A DNA stretch of 64,000 nt from DASULK01 sp036381835 (GTDB taxonomy: Bacteria > Actinomycetota > Actinomycetes > Mycobacteriales > Micromonosporaceae): contig DASVCA010000090.1 in the NCBI GenBank assembly GCA_036381835.1, positions 9,155 through 73,154 of the forward strand, read 5' to 3'. The notes under the pieces were generated by a model. That model ran no database searches. It worked only from the letters and a program-made list of their open reading frames with translations, and had not been told where the DNA came from. How positions within the stretch are numbered: the first letter of the stretch is position 1; every line of letters starts with the position of its first letter. Below, in pieces: positions 34,124-43,422 of the stretch. A program made the position numbers and the translations under genes.

Positions 34124-37100
34124 ATGATCGGTTCGCGGCTGCGCCGGGTGGTGGCGCCGGCCCGGCAGGCGGTTCCGCTGCTCGGTCGGATGTCGCAGCA
34201 GGCCGGTGTGGCGGCCGGACGTCTCGCACGGGCCGCCGGCCTGCCCACCCGGGGGGTCTGGTCTCGGCCGGGGCGCCGACACATCGAGGTACGAGGCGTC
34301 TCCCAGGTCGGTAGCGAGGCTCTGGCGCGGCGGGTCGAGCGGATGCTGGAGCGCCTGCCAGGGGTCGACTGGGCGCGGGTCAACTCACCCACCGGAAGAG
34401 TCGTGGTGGCCGTCTCCGAGCCCGAGCCGCGACTCGGTGAACTGATCGCGGCGGTGGCCGCCGCCGAACGCGCCCGGGGCCTCGATCTCGACCCCGACGC
34501 GGCGCACCCGCACCCGCCGGAGGAGGGTCCGCGCACCGTACGGGCCGTCTCCGCGTTGGCCGCGGACGCGTTCGGCCTGGGGCTGTCCATCGCCACCCGG
34601 ATCCTGCCGTTCACCCGGATGCCCGGGGAGGTGCCCGGGATCGCCGGCGTGGTGGATTACCACCCTCGGCTGCACGCCTTGTTCGGCGAGCTGTTGAACG
34701 GTCAGCAGCGGGCCGACTCGGTGCTGCCGGTCATCGAAGCCCTGGTGCAAGGGCTCGCCGGCGGCTGGGCGGGGATCACCCTGGACGCCGCCAAGCGGCT
34801 GCTGGAGTGGTCCGAGGCGCGTGCTCAACAGTCCGCCTGGACCAATGCCGAGGCTCGGCTGATCGCCGCCCCGGAGGACGCAGCCGCAGCACCCGTACCG
34901 GACGAGCGTCCCCGGCCGAAGCCGGATGGTCCGGTGGAGCGCTACTCTGCGCGGATCCTCGACCTGGCCGCGGTCGCCGCGGCCGCCGCCTTGCCGTTCG
35001 TCGGGCGTAAGCGGGCGAGCGCGCTCGGTCTGGCCGCGCTGCCCAAACCGGCGGGTGCCGGTCGGGAGGCATTCGGCGCGTGCCTCGGGCGGATCCTGGC
35101 TCGTCGGGGCGTCGTCGCGATGGATCGCGGGGTGCTGCGTCAGTTGGACCGGATCGACACGCTCGTCTTGGACGCGGCGGTCCTGGACTCGCAGCGCGCC
35201 ACCCTCACCGATCTGCGGCCGGAGCCGGGCGCCGATCCGGAGGAGATCGCCGCCCGTGCTTTCGACTTGTTCGACGCGGACCGGCCGGAGGCGATCCGGC
35301 GACAGGACGGCTGGACCCTCGGCCCGCTCGACCGGATCGCGCCGGGCCAGACGGCGCGGGATGCGGGCGGCCAGCCGATGGGCGGTTTACTGCTCGGCCT
35401 GGCCACCGACGCCGGTCTGCAGGCGGTGCTCAAGGTGACCCCGGAACCGGCTCGGGGTCTGGACGCGCTGGTCGCCGCCGCGCACCGCTCCGGGTTGCGG
35501 ATCATCGTGGCCGGTGACGAGCAGCACCGGTTCGGGTTCGCGCACGCGCGGATGCCGGGCGGGAACCGGCTGAACGCCTCGGTACGGACGCTGCAGGCCG
35601 ACGGTGCCGTCGTGATGCTGGTGTCCCGGAATCGGCGCGCGCTGGGTGCCGCGGATTGCGGCATCGGCGTCTGCCTGCCGGACCGTCCGCCGCCCTGGGG
35701 CGCCCATCTGCTGGTCGACCGGGAGCTGTACGAGGCGGCGCTGGTCGTGGACGCCGTCGGTACGGGCCGCACGGTGGCCGAGCACAGCCTCGCCTTCGCC
35801 GGGGCGGGCACCGCGTTGGGTGCGCTGGTCGCGTTGACCGCACCGCCGCACCGGCTGCCCGGCGCGACATACACGGCGATCAACACGGCGTCCGGGTTGG
35901 CGTTCGCCGAGGGCGCGTGGCGGGCGTGGCGGCTGAAACCTCCGCTGCGGATGCCGACGTCCGGGGCGCCCTGGCACATGGTGCCGGCGGAGACCGTGCT
36001 GACCCGGCTCTCGTCCGACCGGGCCGGACTGTCCACCGACGAGGCCCGCCGCCGGTCCACCGGGCACGCGGGGGGCGGGAACGACGGTTGGGGCCTGGTT
36101 GACGCCTTGGCGGACGAGCTCGCCAACCCGCTGACGCCGATCCTCGCCGCGGGCACCGGGCTCTCCGCCGTGGTCGGCTCCCCCGTCGATGCGGGGCTGG
36201 TCGGGGGGTTGGTGGGTCTGTCGGCCCTGGTGGGCGCGGTGCAGCGGGTCCGAACCGAACGGTCGTTGGCGGACCTGCTGTCCCGTTCGGCGGTCACCGC
36301 CAAGGTGCGGCGGGACGGCGCCGAGCGGAGGCTGCCGGCCGAGGAGCTGGTGCCGGGCGACATCATCATGGTCGAGCCGGGTGACGTCATCCCGGCGGAC
36401 TGCCGGGTGCTGGACGCCGACGGGTTGGAGACGGACGAGTCGTCGCTGACCGGGGAGTCGCTGCCGGTGGCCAAGACCAGCCGGCCGGTGATCGCGGCGG
36501 CCGTCGGTGACCGGGCGTCGATGTTGTACGAGGGGACGACCGTCGCCACCGGCCGCGGCCTGGCGGTGGTGGTGGCTACCGGCGCCGACACCGAGGTCGG
36601 TCGGGGCATGGCCGTGGCCGGGCAGTCTCCTCCGCGTACCGGGGTGGAGGCCCGGCTGTCCCGGCTGACCCGGCTGACGGTCCCGGTGGCCGCCGGCTCG
36701 GCGGTCGCCGTCTCCGGTGCCGGTCTGCTCCGCAACGTTCCGCTGAATCAGACGATCGCCGGCGCGGCGAATCTCGCGATCGCGTCCGTGCCGGAGGGGC
36801 TGCCGTTCCTCGTGGGCGCCGCCCAGTTGGCGGCTGCGCGCCGGCTTGCGGAGCACGGTGTCCTGGTGCGCAATCCACGGACCATCGAGGCGCTCGGCCG
36901 GGTGGACGTGTTGTGCTTCGACAAGACCGGCACGCTGACCGAGGGCCGACTGCGTCTGGTCGGGGTCGGTGACACCGACCGGTACGCCAAGGTGGATGCG
37001 TTGGCCGACGCGTTGCGACCGGTGCTGACCGCGGCGTTGCGGGCGACCCCGGCGGCGGAGGATCCGGAGCAGCTGGACCATCAGACCGACCGGGCGGTGC

Positions 37101-38542
37101 TGGCCGGGGCGCGCCGCGCGGGCGTGGCCTCCGACGGGACCGGCGGCTGGCGGCAGGTGGCGGAGTTGCCGTTCGAGCCGTCGCGGGGCTACCACGCGGC
37201 GGTCGGGCAAGAGGGCGATGTCGTCCTGCTCTGTGTCAAGGGTGCCCCGGAGACGATCCTGCCCCGGTGTTCCCGGGTCCGAACCGCGCAGGGTGAGCTC
37301 CCGTTGGACCCGCGTGCACGGGAGCGGCTCAAGCACCGTTTGGCGGACCATGCCGGTGCCGGGCACCGGGTGCTGGCGGTCGCGCAACGCCGGCTGGCCC
37401 GGCCGGTCGACGAGACGCCACCGAGCGATGACGACGTGGCGGAGCTGATGTTCGTCGGGTTTCTCACCATCGCCGACGTGGTTCGGGAGAGTGCGGTTCC
37501 GGCGGTGCGGCGGATCCGGGACGCCGGGGTGCACACGATCATGATCACCGGTGATCACCCGGCGACGGCGGAGGCGATCGCGGCGACGATCGATTCGGAG
37601 GACGACGGCCGGCGGGTCGTCACCGGTGCCGAGCTGGACGACCTCGACGATGACCGGCTGGTCGAGTTGCTCGCGCACACCGACGTGCTGGCCCGGTGCA
37701 CACCGGCGCACAAGGTGCGCATCATTCAGCTACTCCAGCGGAGCGGTCGGACCGTGGCGATGACCGGCGACGGTGCCAACGACGCCCCCGCCATCCGGCT
37801 CGCGGATGTCGGGATCGCGCTCGGCAGGCGTGGCACGCCGGCCGCACGGGCCGCGGCCGACCTGGTGGTGACGGACGACCGACTCGAGACGATCATCGCG
37901 GCGCTGGAGGAGGGCCGGGCCTTGTGGTCGTCGGTCCGCAACGCGCTCAGCATCCTGGTCGGCGGCAATATCGGCGAGATCGCGTTCAGCATCCTGACCG
38001 CGGCCGCCACCGGTCGTACCGCGTTGAACGGCCGGCAGCTGCTGTTGGTGAACCTGCTCACCGATCTGGTTCCGGCGATGTCCATCGCGGTACGCCGGCC
38101 CCGGGCACACGACGGTAGGGCGCTCCTCGGCGAAGGGCCGGATGCCGCGCTGGGCGAAGGTCTGGCCCGCGACATCACCTTGCGCGCCACGTCCACGACG
38201 CTCGGGGCGAGCGCGGCGTGGACCGCGGCTCGCTTCACCGGGCGCCGCCGCCGGGCGGACACGATCGCGCTGGCGGCCCTGGTGGGCACCCAGCTCGGTC
38301 AGACCGTGCTGGCGGGCGGTGGCCGACCGACCACGGTCGCCGCGAGTGTGGGTTCGGCCGCGCTGCTCGCCGGCATCATCCAGACTCCGGGTCTCAGCCA
38401 CTTCTTCGGCTGCACCCCGCTGGGCCCGGTGGGTTGGGGTATCGCAACCGGTAGCGCGATGGGTGCGACGCTGGCCAACGTCGCCCTCAAACGCCTGTCG
38501 ACGCTCCACCGGCCGCCGGGGTCGCCCGAAGTGAGCGGCTAG
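34124..38542 (+). CDS. Large CtpI-type P-type cation ATPase with degenerate N-terminal ATPase-like half
   Basis: The 1472-residue membrane protein resembles mycobacterial CtpI. An HMA-like fold lies at about 52-115. Residues about 270-560 follow the plan of a P-type core but have lost its motifs: the phosphorylation loop reads VLDAAVLDS (Asp350) and the hinge reads SRNRRALGAADCGIGV. The C-terminal half is intact: LTGES (about 776), SVPEGLPFLVGAAQ in M4, DKTGT (Asp933) and TGDGANDAP (about 1215). The PEGLP motif places it in the P2 group (Ca/Mn/Mg-like), but the ion is unknown. I use the ATG at 34124; a GTG at 34118 is equivalent. The frame continues upstream to 33251 without family content. 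Confidence 0.88.
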   Translation: MIGSRLRRVVAPARQAVPLLGRMSQQAGVAAGRLARAAGLPTRGVWSRPGRRHIEVRGVSQVGSEALARRVERMLERLPGVDWARVNSPTGRVVVAVSEPEPRLGELIAAVAAAERARGLDLDPDAAHPHPPEEGPRTVRAVSALAADAFGLGLSIATRILPFTRMPGEVPGIAGVVDYHPRLHALFGELLNGQQRADSVLPVIEALVQGLAGGWAGITLDAAKRLLEWSEARAQQSAWTNAEARLIAAPEDAAAAPVPDERPRPKPDGPVERYSARILDLAAVAAAAALPFVGRKRASALGLAALPKPAGAGREAFGACLGRILARRGVVAMDRGVLRQLDRIDTLVLDAAVLDSQRATLTDLRPEPGADPEEIAARAFDLFDADRPEAIRRQDGWTLGPLDRIAPGQTARDAGGQPMGGLLLGLATDAGLQAVLKVTPEPARGLDALVAAAHRSGLRIIVAGDEQHRFGFAHARMPGGNRLNASVRTLQADGAVVMLVSRNRRALGAADCGIGVCLPDRPPPWGAHLLVDRELYEAALVVDAVGTGRTVAEHSLAFAGAGTALGALVALTAPPHRLPGATYTAINTASGLAFAEGAWRAWRLKPPLRMPTSGAPWHMVPAETVLTRLSSDRAGLSTDEARRRSTGHAGGGNDGWGLVDALADELANPLTPILAAGTGLSAVVGSPVDAGLVGGLVGLSALVGAVQRVRTERSLADLLSRSAVTAKVRRDGAERRLPAEELVPGDIIMVEPGDVIPADCRVLDADGLETDESSLTGESLPVAKTSRPVIAAAVGDRASMLYEGTTVATGRGLAVVVATGADTEVGRGMAVAGQSPPRTGVEARLSRLTRLTVPVAAGSAVAVSGAGLLRNVPLNQTIAGAANLAIASVPEGLPFLVGAAQLAAARRLAEHGVLVRNPRTIEALGRVDVLCFDKTGTLTEGRLRLVGVGDTDRYAKVDALADALRPVLTAALRATPAAEDPEQLDHQTDRAVLAGARRAGVASDGTGGWRQVAELPFEPSRGYHAAVGQEGDVVLLCVKGAPETILPRCSRVRTAQGELPLDPRARERLKHRLADHAGAGHRVLAVAQRRLARPVDETPPSDDDVAELMFVGFLTIADVVRESAVPAVRRIRDAGVHTIMITGDHPATAEAIAATIDSEDDGRRVVTGAELDDLDDDRLVELLAHTDVLARCTPAHKVRIIQLLQRSGRTVAMTGDGANDAPAIRLADVGIALGRRGTPAARAAADLVVTDDRLETIIAALEEGRALWSSVRNALSILVGGNIGEIAFSILTAAATGRTALNGRQLLLVNLLTDLVPAMSIAVRRPRAHDGRALLGEGPDAALGEGLARDITLRATSTTLGASAAWTAARFTGRRRRADTIALAALVGTQLGQTVLAGGGRPTTVAASVGSAALLAGIIQTPGLSHFFGCTPLGPVGWGIATGSAMGATLANVALKRLSTLHRPPGSPEVSG

Positions 38543-38599
38543 GCCGACTTCTCTCTCTCAGTTCGGGTTGCAGCCCGTCGGGCCCTCGCGCATCCCGGC

Positions 38600-39853
38600 T
38601 CAGGTACCGACCGGATAGGTCTCGAACTCGCCGGGGGCCGGCGCGGTCGGCAACGGATGCAACGCGGTGGTCTGGTCGCACCAGACGAACGCGTCGTAGC
38701 GCTCCCCCAACCGCGTGGGCACGTAATTGCCCCAGGGTTCGAGCACCGGGTCGTACACCACTCCGATCGCACGGTGATCGGTCGTCTCAGTCACCCAGCC
38801 CGGCTGTCCGCCATCGAAGATCAACAGCGCCTGATCGGGAAGCTCCTCATGCATGCGCTGCTCGATCGACCCTTCCCGGGCGGCCGGTACGAGCATCGTC
38901 TCCGGCTGCGCCCCCCACCGGGGGGCGGCGATGACGCTGCCCTGGTAACCGCCGAATCCGACCAGCACGACCTGTGCGTCACCGTGCCGTTCCCGGGCCA
39001 GTTGCCCTAGGTTGAACATCCCTTCGTCGACCATGTCGGTGGCGCGGGCGTCCCCGATGTGGGTGTTGTGCGCCCAGACCACGGCCTTCGCGTCGGGACC
39101 GTAGCGGTGTAGCAGCCGGTCCAGGGTGTCGGCCATGTGGGCGTCGCGGATGTTCCAGGAATGCGGGCCGCCGGCCACCATGGCCCGGTAGTACCGCTCC
39201 GCGCTGGACACGACCTCGGCGTTCTGCCAGGCGCCGAAACTGTCCGCGCCGTCGGCCAGGGCTCGCTCGCGCAACCGGGTCAGCAGGTGCACCACCTCGT
39301 CCTCGCAGCGGACGGACACGAACCGGCCGGCCATCCCGTACTCCTCGAACCGGTTCTGGTACGGCTCGAAGCAGCGGTAGGCGTCCTCCGCGGCCTGCAA
39401 CGCGGCCGGGTCCTCCTCCCCCACGTAGTCCAGGATCGCCTGCATGGACTCCCACAGGCTGTAGACGTCAAGCCCGTGGAACCCGACCCGGGTCGGCTCC
39501 GGCCGTTCGACGTTCCACGCCTTCAGCCAGCGCAGGAAGCGGGCCACCTCGGCGTTGGCCCACATCCAGGTCGGCCAGCGCTCGAATCGTTGCAGGGCCG
39601 CCTGCGGGTCGCCGTCGGCTCCGGGCGCGTCGATCACGGATCGGTGCAACCGGTCGCAGTCCGGCCAGTCCCCCTCCACCGCCACGAACGAGAATCCGCA
39701 TTCCGCGACCAGCCGGCGGGTCAGCAGCTCCCGTAGCCGGTAGTAGTCGTGGGTTCCGTGGCTGGCCTCACCCAGCAGCACGATCCTCGCCTCGCCGATG
39801 CGCCGCAGCAGCGGATCGAAGTCGCCCGGACCGCGCAGTGGGCAGGACAGCAT
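38600..39853 (-). CDS. Erythromycin esterase family protein
   Basis: The 417-residue protein has the family signature LLGEASHGTHDYYRLRELL with the catalytic-type Glu-His pair. VAVEGDWPDCDRLHR, WMWANAEVARFLRWLKAWN and VVWAHNTHIGDARATDM follow. True erythromycin esterases (Ere) open the macrolide lactone, but most chromosomal relatives act on unknown esters, so resistance should not be assumed. The start is an ATG at 39853 (GTG two codons earlier is possible). It is divergent from the DUF2795-SCP2-debranching operon. Confidence 0.87.
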   Translation of the reverse strand: MLSCPLRGPGDFDPLLRRIGEARIVLLGEASHGTHDYYRLRELLTRRLVAECGFSFVAVEGDWPDCDRLHRSVIDAPGADGDPQAALQRFERWPTWMWANAEVARFLRWLKAWNVERPEPTRVGFHGLDVYSLWESMQAILDYVGEEDPAALQAAEDAYRCFEPYQNRFEEYGMAGRFVSVRCEDEVVHLLTRLRERALADGADSFGAWQNAEVVSSAERYYRAMVAGGPHSWNIRDAHMADTLDRLLHRYGPDAKAVVWAHNTHIGDARATDMVDEGMFNLGQLARERHGDAQVVLVGFGGYQGSVIAAPRWGAQPETMLVPAAREGSIEQRMHEELPDQALLIFDGGQPGWVTETTDHRAIGVVYDPVLEPWGNYVPTRLGERYDAFVWCDQTTALHPLPTAPAPGEFETYPVGT

Positions 39854-39923
39854 GCTCACGACTACCCGGCCGACGCGCCGGCCAAACCGGGTGTGCGTCG
39901 CTCGCGGACGGGTATCCGCCGGC

Positions 39924-40115
39924 GTGACCGTCAACCCGATCCAGCTTCAGGAGTATCTGACGGGACTCGACTTCCCGGTGTCCAAGGAGGACCTGCTCCG
40001 CCGCGCCCAGGAGACCGGGGCCGACACGGAGATCCTGGAGACGCTCCGTGGCCTGCCGGTGGAACAGATCGCCTCGCCCGTCGAGATCAACGAGGCGCTG
40101 CGGGACGTTTCCTGA
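39924..40115 (+). CDS. DUF2795 small protein
   Basis: The 63-residue protein consists of one DUF2795 domain: IQLQEYLTGLDFPVSKEDLL, then a stretch ending LRGLPVEQIASPVEINEAL. This resembles a small helical fold found in actinobacterial stress-linked proteins. It begins at GTG 39924, before which no ribosome site is seen. A weak -10-like TATCCG lies 5 nt upstream. It is 46 nt from the SCP2 gene and probably in the same transcript. Confidence 0.8.
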   Translation: MTVNPIQLQEYLTGLDFPVSKEDLLRRAQETGADTEILETLRGLPVEQIASPVEINEALRDVS

Positions 40116-40161
40116 CCCGCGCCGGCGGACACATGGCGACAAGGCGGAGAAGGGAGGACGG

Positions 40162-40539
40162 ATGCTCGACCCGATCGAGAGGTTTTTCCTCTCCCTGGAG
40201 CCGAGAGGAGAGGTCCCGGAGCTCCGTCGAGTCCGTGGTGCCATCCGATTCGAACTACGCGGTGCGACAACCACCGACCGGTGGCTGCTCGGTTTCCGGG
40301 ACGGACGGATGCGGGTGTCGCGGAATGTGCGGCAGCCGGCCGACGCGGTCGTCGTCACCGACATGGAGTCGTTCCGGGACGCGGTGGAGGGCAAGGTGCA
40401 CCTCTGGTCGTTGATGCTGCGCGGCAAGCTGCTGGTACGGGGCAGGCGGGAACTTGCGACCCTGCTGATGGCCCGCATCTTTCCCGGTCCGGCCGACGTT
40501 CAAGGGCCACGCCTACGTGGGCAGGAGGCGCACGCATGA
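40162..40539 (+). CDS. SCP2 sterol-transfer-like domain protein
   Basis: The 125-residue single-domain protein matches the SCP2 fold: GAIRFELRGATTTDRWLLGF, then a strand and helix DAVVVTDMESFRDAVEGKVH and LMLRGKLLVRGRRELATLLM. SCP2 domains bind lipids or fatty acyl groups in a hydrophobic tunnel. GGGAGGACGG precedes the ATG at 40162. The TGA overlaps the debranching enzyme start (ATGA). The tie to glucan metabolism is not explained by any known pathway. Confidence 0.8.
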   Translation: MLDPIERFFLSLEPRGEVPELRRVRGAIRFELRGATTTDRWLLGFRDGRMRVSRNVRQPADAVVVTDMESFRDAVEGKVHLWSLMLRGKLLVRGRRELATLLMARIFPGPADVQGPRLRGQEAHA

Positions 40540-42584
40540 TCGGCGAACTGAGAGTCCTGGACGGCTCCACCTTCATGCTCAGCAGGTTGAACGGCGATGT
40601 GGATCTCACCCCGGATTCCCCCAACGGGCTGATCAGCCTGGACACCCGATTCATCTCGAAGTGGGTGCTGACCGTCAACGGCCAGCGCCTGCGCATGCTG
40701 TCGGTGAATCAGCTGCAGTACTTTCACGTCCGCATCGCCGCGGTCCCCGAACGGGCGACCCTGTACCTCGACACGAACCTGTCCGTGGTGCGCAGTCGCA
40801 AGCTCGCCGCCGGGTGCCTCGAAGAAGAGGTGACCCTGGTCAACCACTGCGATCAGCCGCTCGAGGCGCACGTCCGTCTGGAGATCGACGCGGACTTCGC
40901 CGACCTGTCCGAGCCGAGAAGACTGATCCCCACCGAGCGACCCTGCGTGCGCGGCGTCGACGAGCGGAACCTGTACTTCTGTCACCGGCGGGAGTCCTTC
41001 CAGCGCCTAACCGCCATCACCTCGACGGCCCCCGCCGAGGTCGACTCCGAGGGCTTCTCCTTCGTCGCCCTCGTACCGCCGCATGAGGAGTGGAGCACCC
41101 GGATCACGGTACGGCCGAGGGCGATCGCCCTGGACGGGGTGGACATCGTCTCGGACCTGGCCGGGCCCGCCGTACCCGAGTTCCAGAAGCTGGTGGACCT
41201 CCGCAAGTGGATCGGCGACGCCCCGGTGGTCAACTCCACGCCGGAGGCGCTGGCCAAGATCTACCAGCGCAGCCTGGTGGACCTCGCCGCGCTGCGCTAC
41301 CAGCCGCTGATGCTCGGCGAGGGCTACCTCATCGCCGCCGGCCTGCCCTGGTTCATGACGGCGCGGAGCCGAGACAGCATCTTCGTCGCGCTGCAGGCGT
41401 TGCCGTTCGCGCCGTCGCTGGCCATGGCGACGCTGCGGACGCTCGCCATCAGCCAGGGCACCGGTTACGACGATTTCCGGGACGAGGATCCCGGCCGGAT
41501 GATTCTGGAGTTCCGGTACGGGGAGCTGGCCGCGTTCGAGGAAAGACCCCACTCGCCCTACTACGGCTGCGTGGACGCCACCCCCCTGTTCGTCGTGCTG
41601 CTCGACGAGTACGAACGATGGACCGGAGATCACGAACTGGTCCGCCTGCTCGAACCCGAGGTCCGCGCGGCGCTCACCTGGATCGACACGTGCGCCGACC
41701 TGATGGGCGACGGGTACCTCTGGTACGAGACCCGCAACCCGCACAGCGGCCTGGTCAACCAGGGATGGAAGGACGCGCCGTTGGCGATCTCCTACCACGA
41801 CGGGCGGCTGCCCGGCTTCCCTCGGACGACCTGTGAACTGCAGGGCTACGCGTACGACGCGAAGCGGCGCGCGGCCCGCCTCGCCCGCCTGTACTGGGAC
41901 GACCCGGAGTACGCCGACCGGCTGGAGCGGGAGGCGAGCGAGCTCAAGGACCGCTTCAACCGAGACTTCTGGATCGAAGACGGCGAATTCTACGCGCTCG
42001 GACTCGACGGCGAGCGCGGCGAACGGATCGACGCGCTCGCCTCGAACATGGGGCATCTGCTGTGGAGCGGGATCGTGCCGGAGGACCGGGCGAAGAAGGT
42101 CGCCGGACACCTGATGGATCCCAAGCTGTTCAGCGGCTGGGGGGTCCGGACGCTGGCCCGAGGCGAGGACCGGTACAACCCGCTCGGCCTGCACGTGGGC
42201 ACGATCTGGCCCTTCGACAACGCGATCATCGCCTGGGGGTTGCGACGGTACGGGTTCGATCGGGAGGCGGGCCGGATCGCCAAGGGCATCCTCGACGCGG
42301 CCGAGCACTTCGACGGCCGGCTGCCGGAGGCCTTCGCGGGCTTCGATCGGGACGACACCGAATATCCGATCGAGTATCCAGGGGCGTGCAGCCCGCACGC
42401 CATGTCCGCGGGTACGCCGCTGCTGCTGATCCGCACCATGCTCGGCCTCGAACCGTTCGGCCCGCACCTGGCGCTGCGGCCCGCGCTGCCCGCCGGCATC
42501 GGCCGCCTCGAGGTGCTCAACATCCCGGGCCGCTGGGGTAAGCGGGACGCCTTCGCCCGCGGCCTGCTGTCCTACGAAGAGTAG
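40536..42584 (+). CDS. Amylo-alpha-1,6-glucosidase / glycogen debranching family protein
   Basis: The 682-residue protein has an N-terminal GDE_N_bis-type beta domain (residues about 5-210; FMLSRLNGDVDLTPDSPNGL and DTRFISKWVLTVNGQRL). A six-hairpin (alpha/alpha) barrel follows, with YLIAAGLPWFMTARSRDSIF, GYLWYETRNPHSGLVNQGWK and IWPFDNAIIAWGLRRYG. The acidic residues expected of GH63/GDE-like enzymes are there. The substrate could be glycogen, trehalose-derived glucan or a glycolipid. AGGAGG lies 8 nt before the ATG. It is translationally coupled to the SCP2 gene. Confidence 0.88.
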   Translation: MIGELRVLDGSTFMLSRLNGDVDLTPDSPNGLISLDTRFISKWVLTVNGQRLRMLSVNQLQYFHVRIAAVPERATLYLDTNLSVVRSRKLAAGCLEEEVTLVNHCDQPLEAHVRLEIDADFADLSEPRRLIPTERPCVRGVDERNLYFCHRRESFQRLTAITSTAPAEVDSEGFSFVALVPPHEEWSTRITVRPRAIALDGVDIVSDLAGPAVPEFQKLVDLRKWIGDAPVVNSTPEALAKIYQRSLVDLAALRYQPLMLGEGYLIAAGLPWFMTARSRDSIFVALQALPFAPSLAMATLRTLAISQGTGYDDFRDEDPGRMILEFRYGELAAFEERPHSPYYGCVDATPLFVVLLDEYERWTGDHELVRLLEPEVRAALTWIDTCADLMGDGYLWYETRNPHSGLVNQGWKDAPLAISYHDGRLPGFPRTTCELQGYAYDAKRRAARLARLYWDDPEYADRLEREASELKDRFNRDFWIEDGEFYALGLDGERGERIDALASNMGHLLWSGIVPEDRAKKVAGHLMDPKLFSGWGVRTLARGEDRYNPLGLHVGTIWPFDNAIIAWGLRRYGFDREAGRIAKGILDAAEHFDGRLPEAFAGFDRDDTEYPIEYPGACSPHAMSAGTPLLLIRTMLGLEPFGPHLALRPALPAGIGRLEVLNIPGRWGKRDAFARGLLSYEE

Positions 42585-42633
42585 GACCACCGGGACCGGC
42601 ACCCGCCGCCGAGGCGACCGCAACGCAGGTCAC

Positions 42634-42639
42634 TAGGCT
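42634..42639 (+). promoter_or_regulatory. -10 box for leaderless small membrane protein gene
   Basis: TAGGCT, 6 nt, then GTG at 42646, with no Shine-Dalgarno sequence. It lies in the 61-bp gap after the debranching gene. Confidence 0.55.
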
Positions 42640-42645
42640 GGGGCC

Positions 42646-43011
42646 GTGAACGGCGCACTCGGCACCCTGACGATCGTCACCTCCCTGCTGGTCGCCGCGT
42701 GGAGCGGCGTCACAGCCCTGCGCGGTCGGGCTCCCGACCGACGGCTGCTGGCCGGGCTCGGGGTCGTCGAACTCGCCGTGCTCGCGCTCGCCATCGCCGC
42801 GCTGGTCGCGATCGCCGGGGGTGAGGGGCCCGGCGAACCCGGCACCTTCTGGGGGTACCTGGTCACGCTGATCTTCCTGCCGCCGCTCGCGGCGGTGCTC
42901 GCCCGGATGGAGCCGACCCGCTGGGGCTCGGTCATCGTCCTCGTCGTCTGTCTGGTCATGCCGGTCCTCGTGGTCCGCCTCGAGCAGACCTGGGCGGTGA
43001 CGCATGGCTGA
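42646..43011 (+). CDS. Small integral membrane protein
   Basis: The 121-residue protein has four hydrophobic helices: LTIVTSLLVAAWSGVTAL, LGVVELAVLALAIAALVAIA, FWGYLVTLIFLPPLAAVLA and SVIVLVVCLVMPVLVV. No charged active-site residues stand out. It overlaps the next membrane protein gene by 8 bases. I do not recognise a characterised family; pairs of this type occur in Micromonospora relatives as hypothetical proteins. Confidence 0.75.
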   Translation: MNGALGTLTIVTSLLVAAWSGVTALRGRAPDRRLLAGLGVVELAVLALAIAALVAIAGGEGPGEPGTFWGYLVTLIFLPPLAAVLARMEPTRWGSVIVLVVCLVMPVLVVRLEQTWAVTHG

Positions 43012-43414
43012 GGGGTCCACCGCCGATCGGACGATCAACCGGGGTCCGGGCCGGGTATTGATCGCCTTGTACCTGCTGTTCGCCATCGCCGCCACGTCCC
43101 GCGCCGGGTTCCAACTCATCACGAAGTACCAGGAAGCGCCGCTGGCGTACCTGCTCTCCGCATTCGCCGCGGTCATCTACATCGTGGCGACCGTCGGCCT
43201 CGCCCGCGCGAATCTCATCGGCCGGCGGGTCGCGCTCACCGCGTGCCTGATCGAACTGGTCGGTGTGCTCGGGGTAGGCGCGGCGAGCCTGACGGTGCCG
43301 CAGGCGTTTCCCGACGACACCGTCTGGTCCCGGTTCGGGGAGGGCTACGGCTACCTCCCGCTGGTGCTGCCGATGATCGGCCTGGTCTGGCTGCGCCGGG
43401 CCGGCAAGGGGTGA
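43004..43414 (+). CDS. Small integral membrane protein, partner of the preceding gene
   Basis: The 136-residue protein has four predicted helices: VLIALYLLFAIAATSRAGF, LAYLLSAFAAVIYIVATVGLA, VALTACLIELVGVLGVGAAS and YLPLVLPMIGLVWL. A polar N-terminus comes first. The 8-base overlap with the upstream gene implies one operon and perhaps one complex. No function can be assigned. Confidence 0.75.
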   Translation: MAEGSTADRTINRGPGRVLIALYLLFAIAATSRAGFQLITKYQEAPLAYLLSAFAAVIYIVATVGLARANLIGRRVALTACLIELVGVLGVGAASLTVPQAFPDDTVWSRFGEGYGYLPLVLPMIGLVWLRRAGKG

Positions 43415-43422
43415 GCGCGCGG

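Noticed and set aside
38600..39853. Macrolide resistance call for the esterase-family gene
   Set aside because: The family signature is present, but most chromosomal members have unknown substrates, so resistance cannot be inferred.
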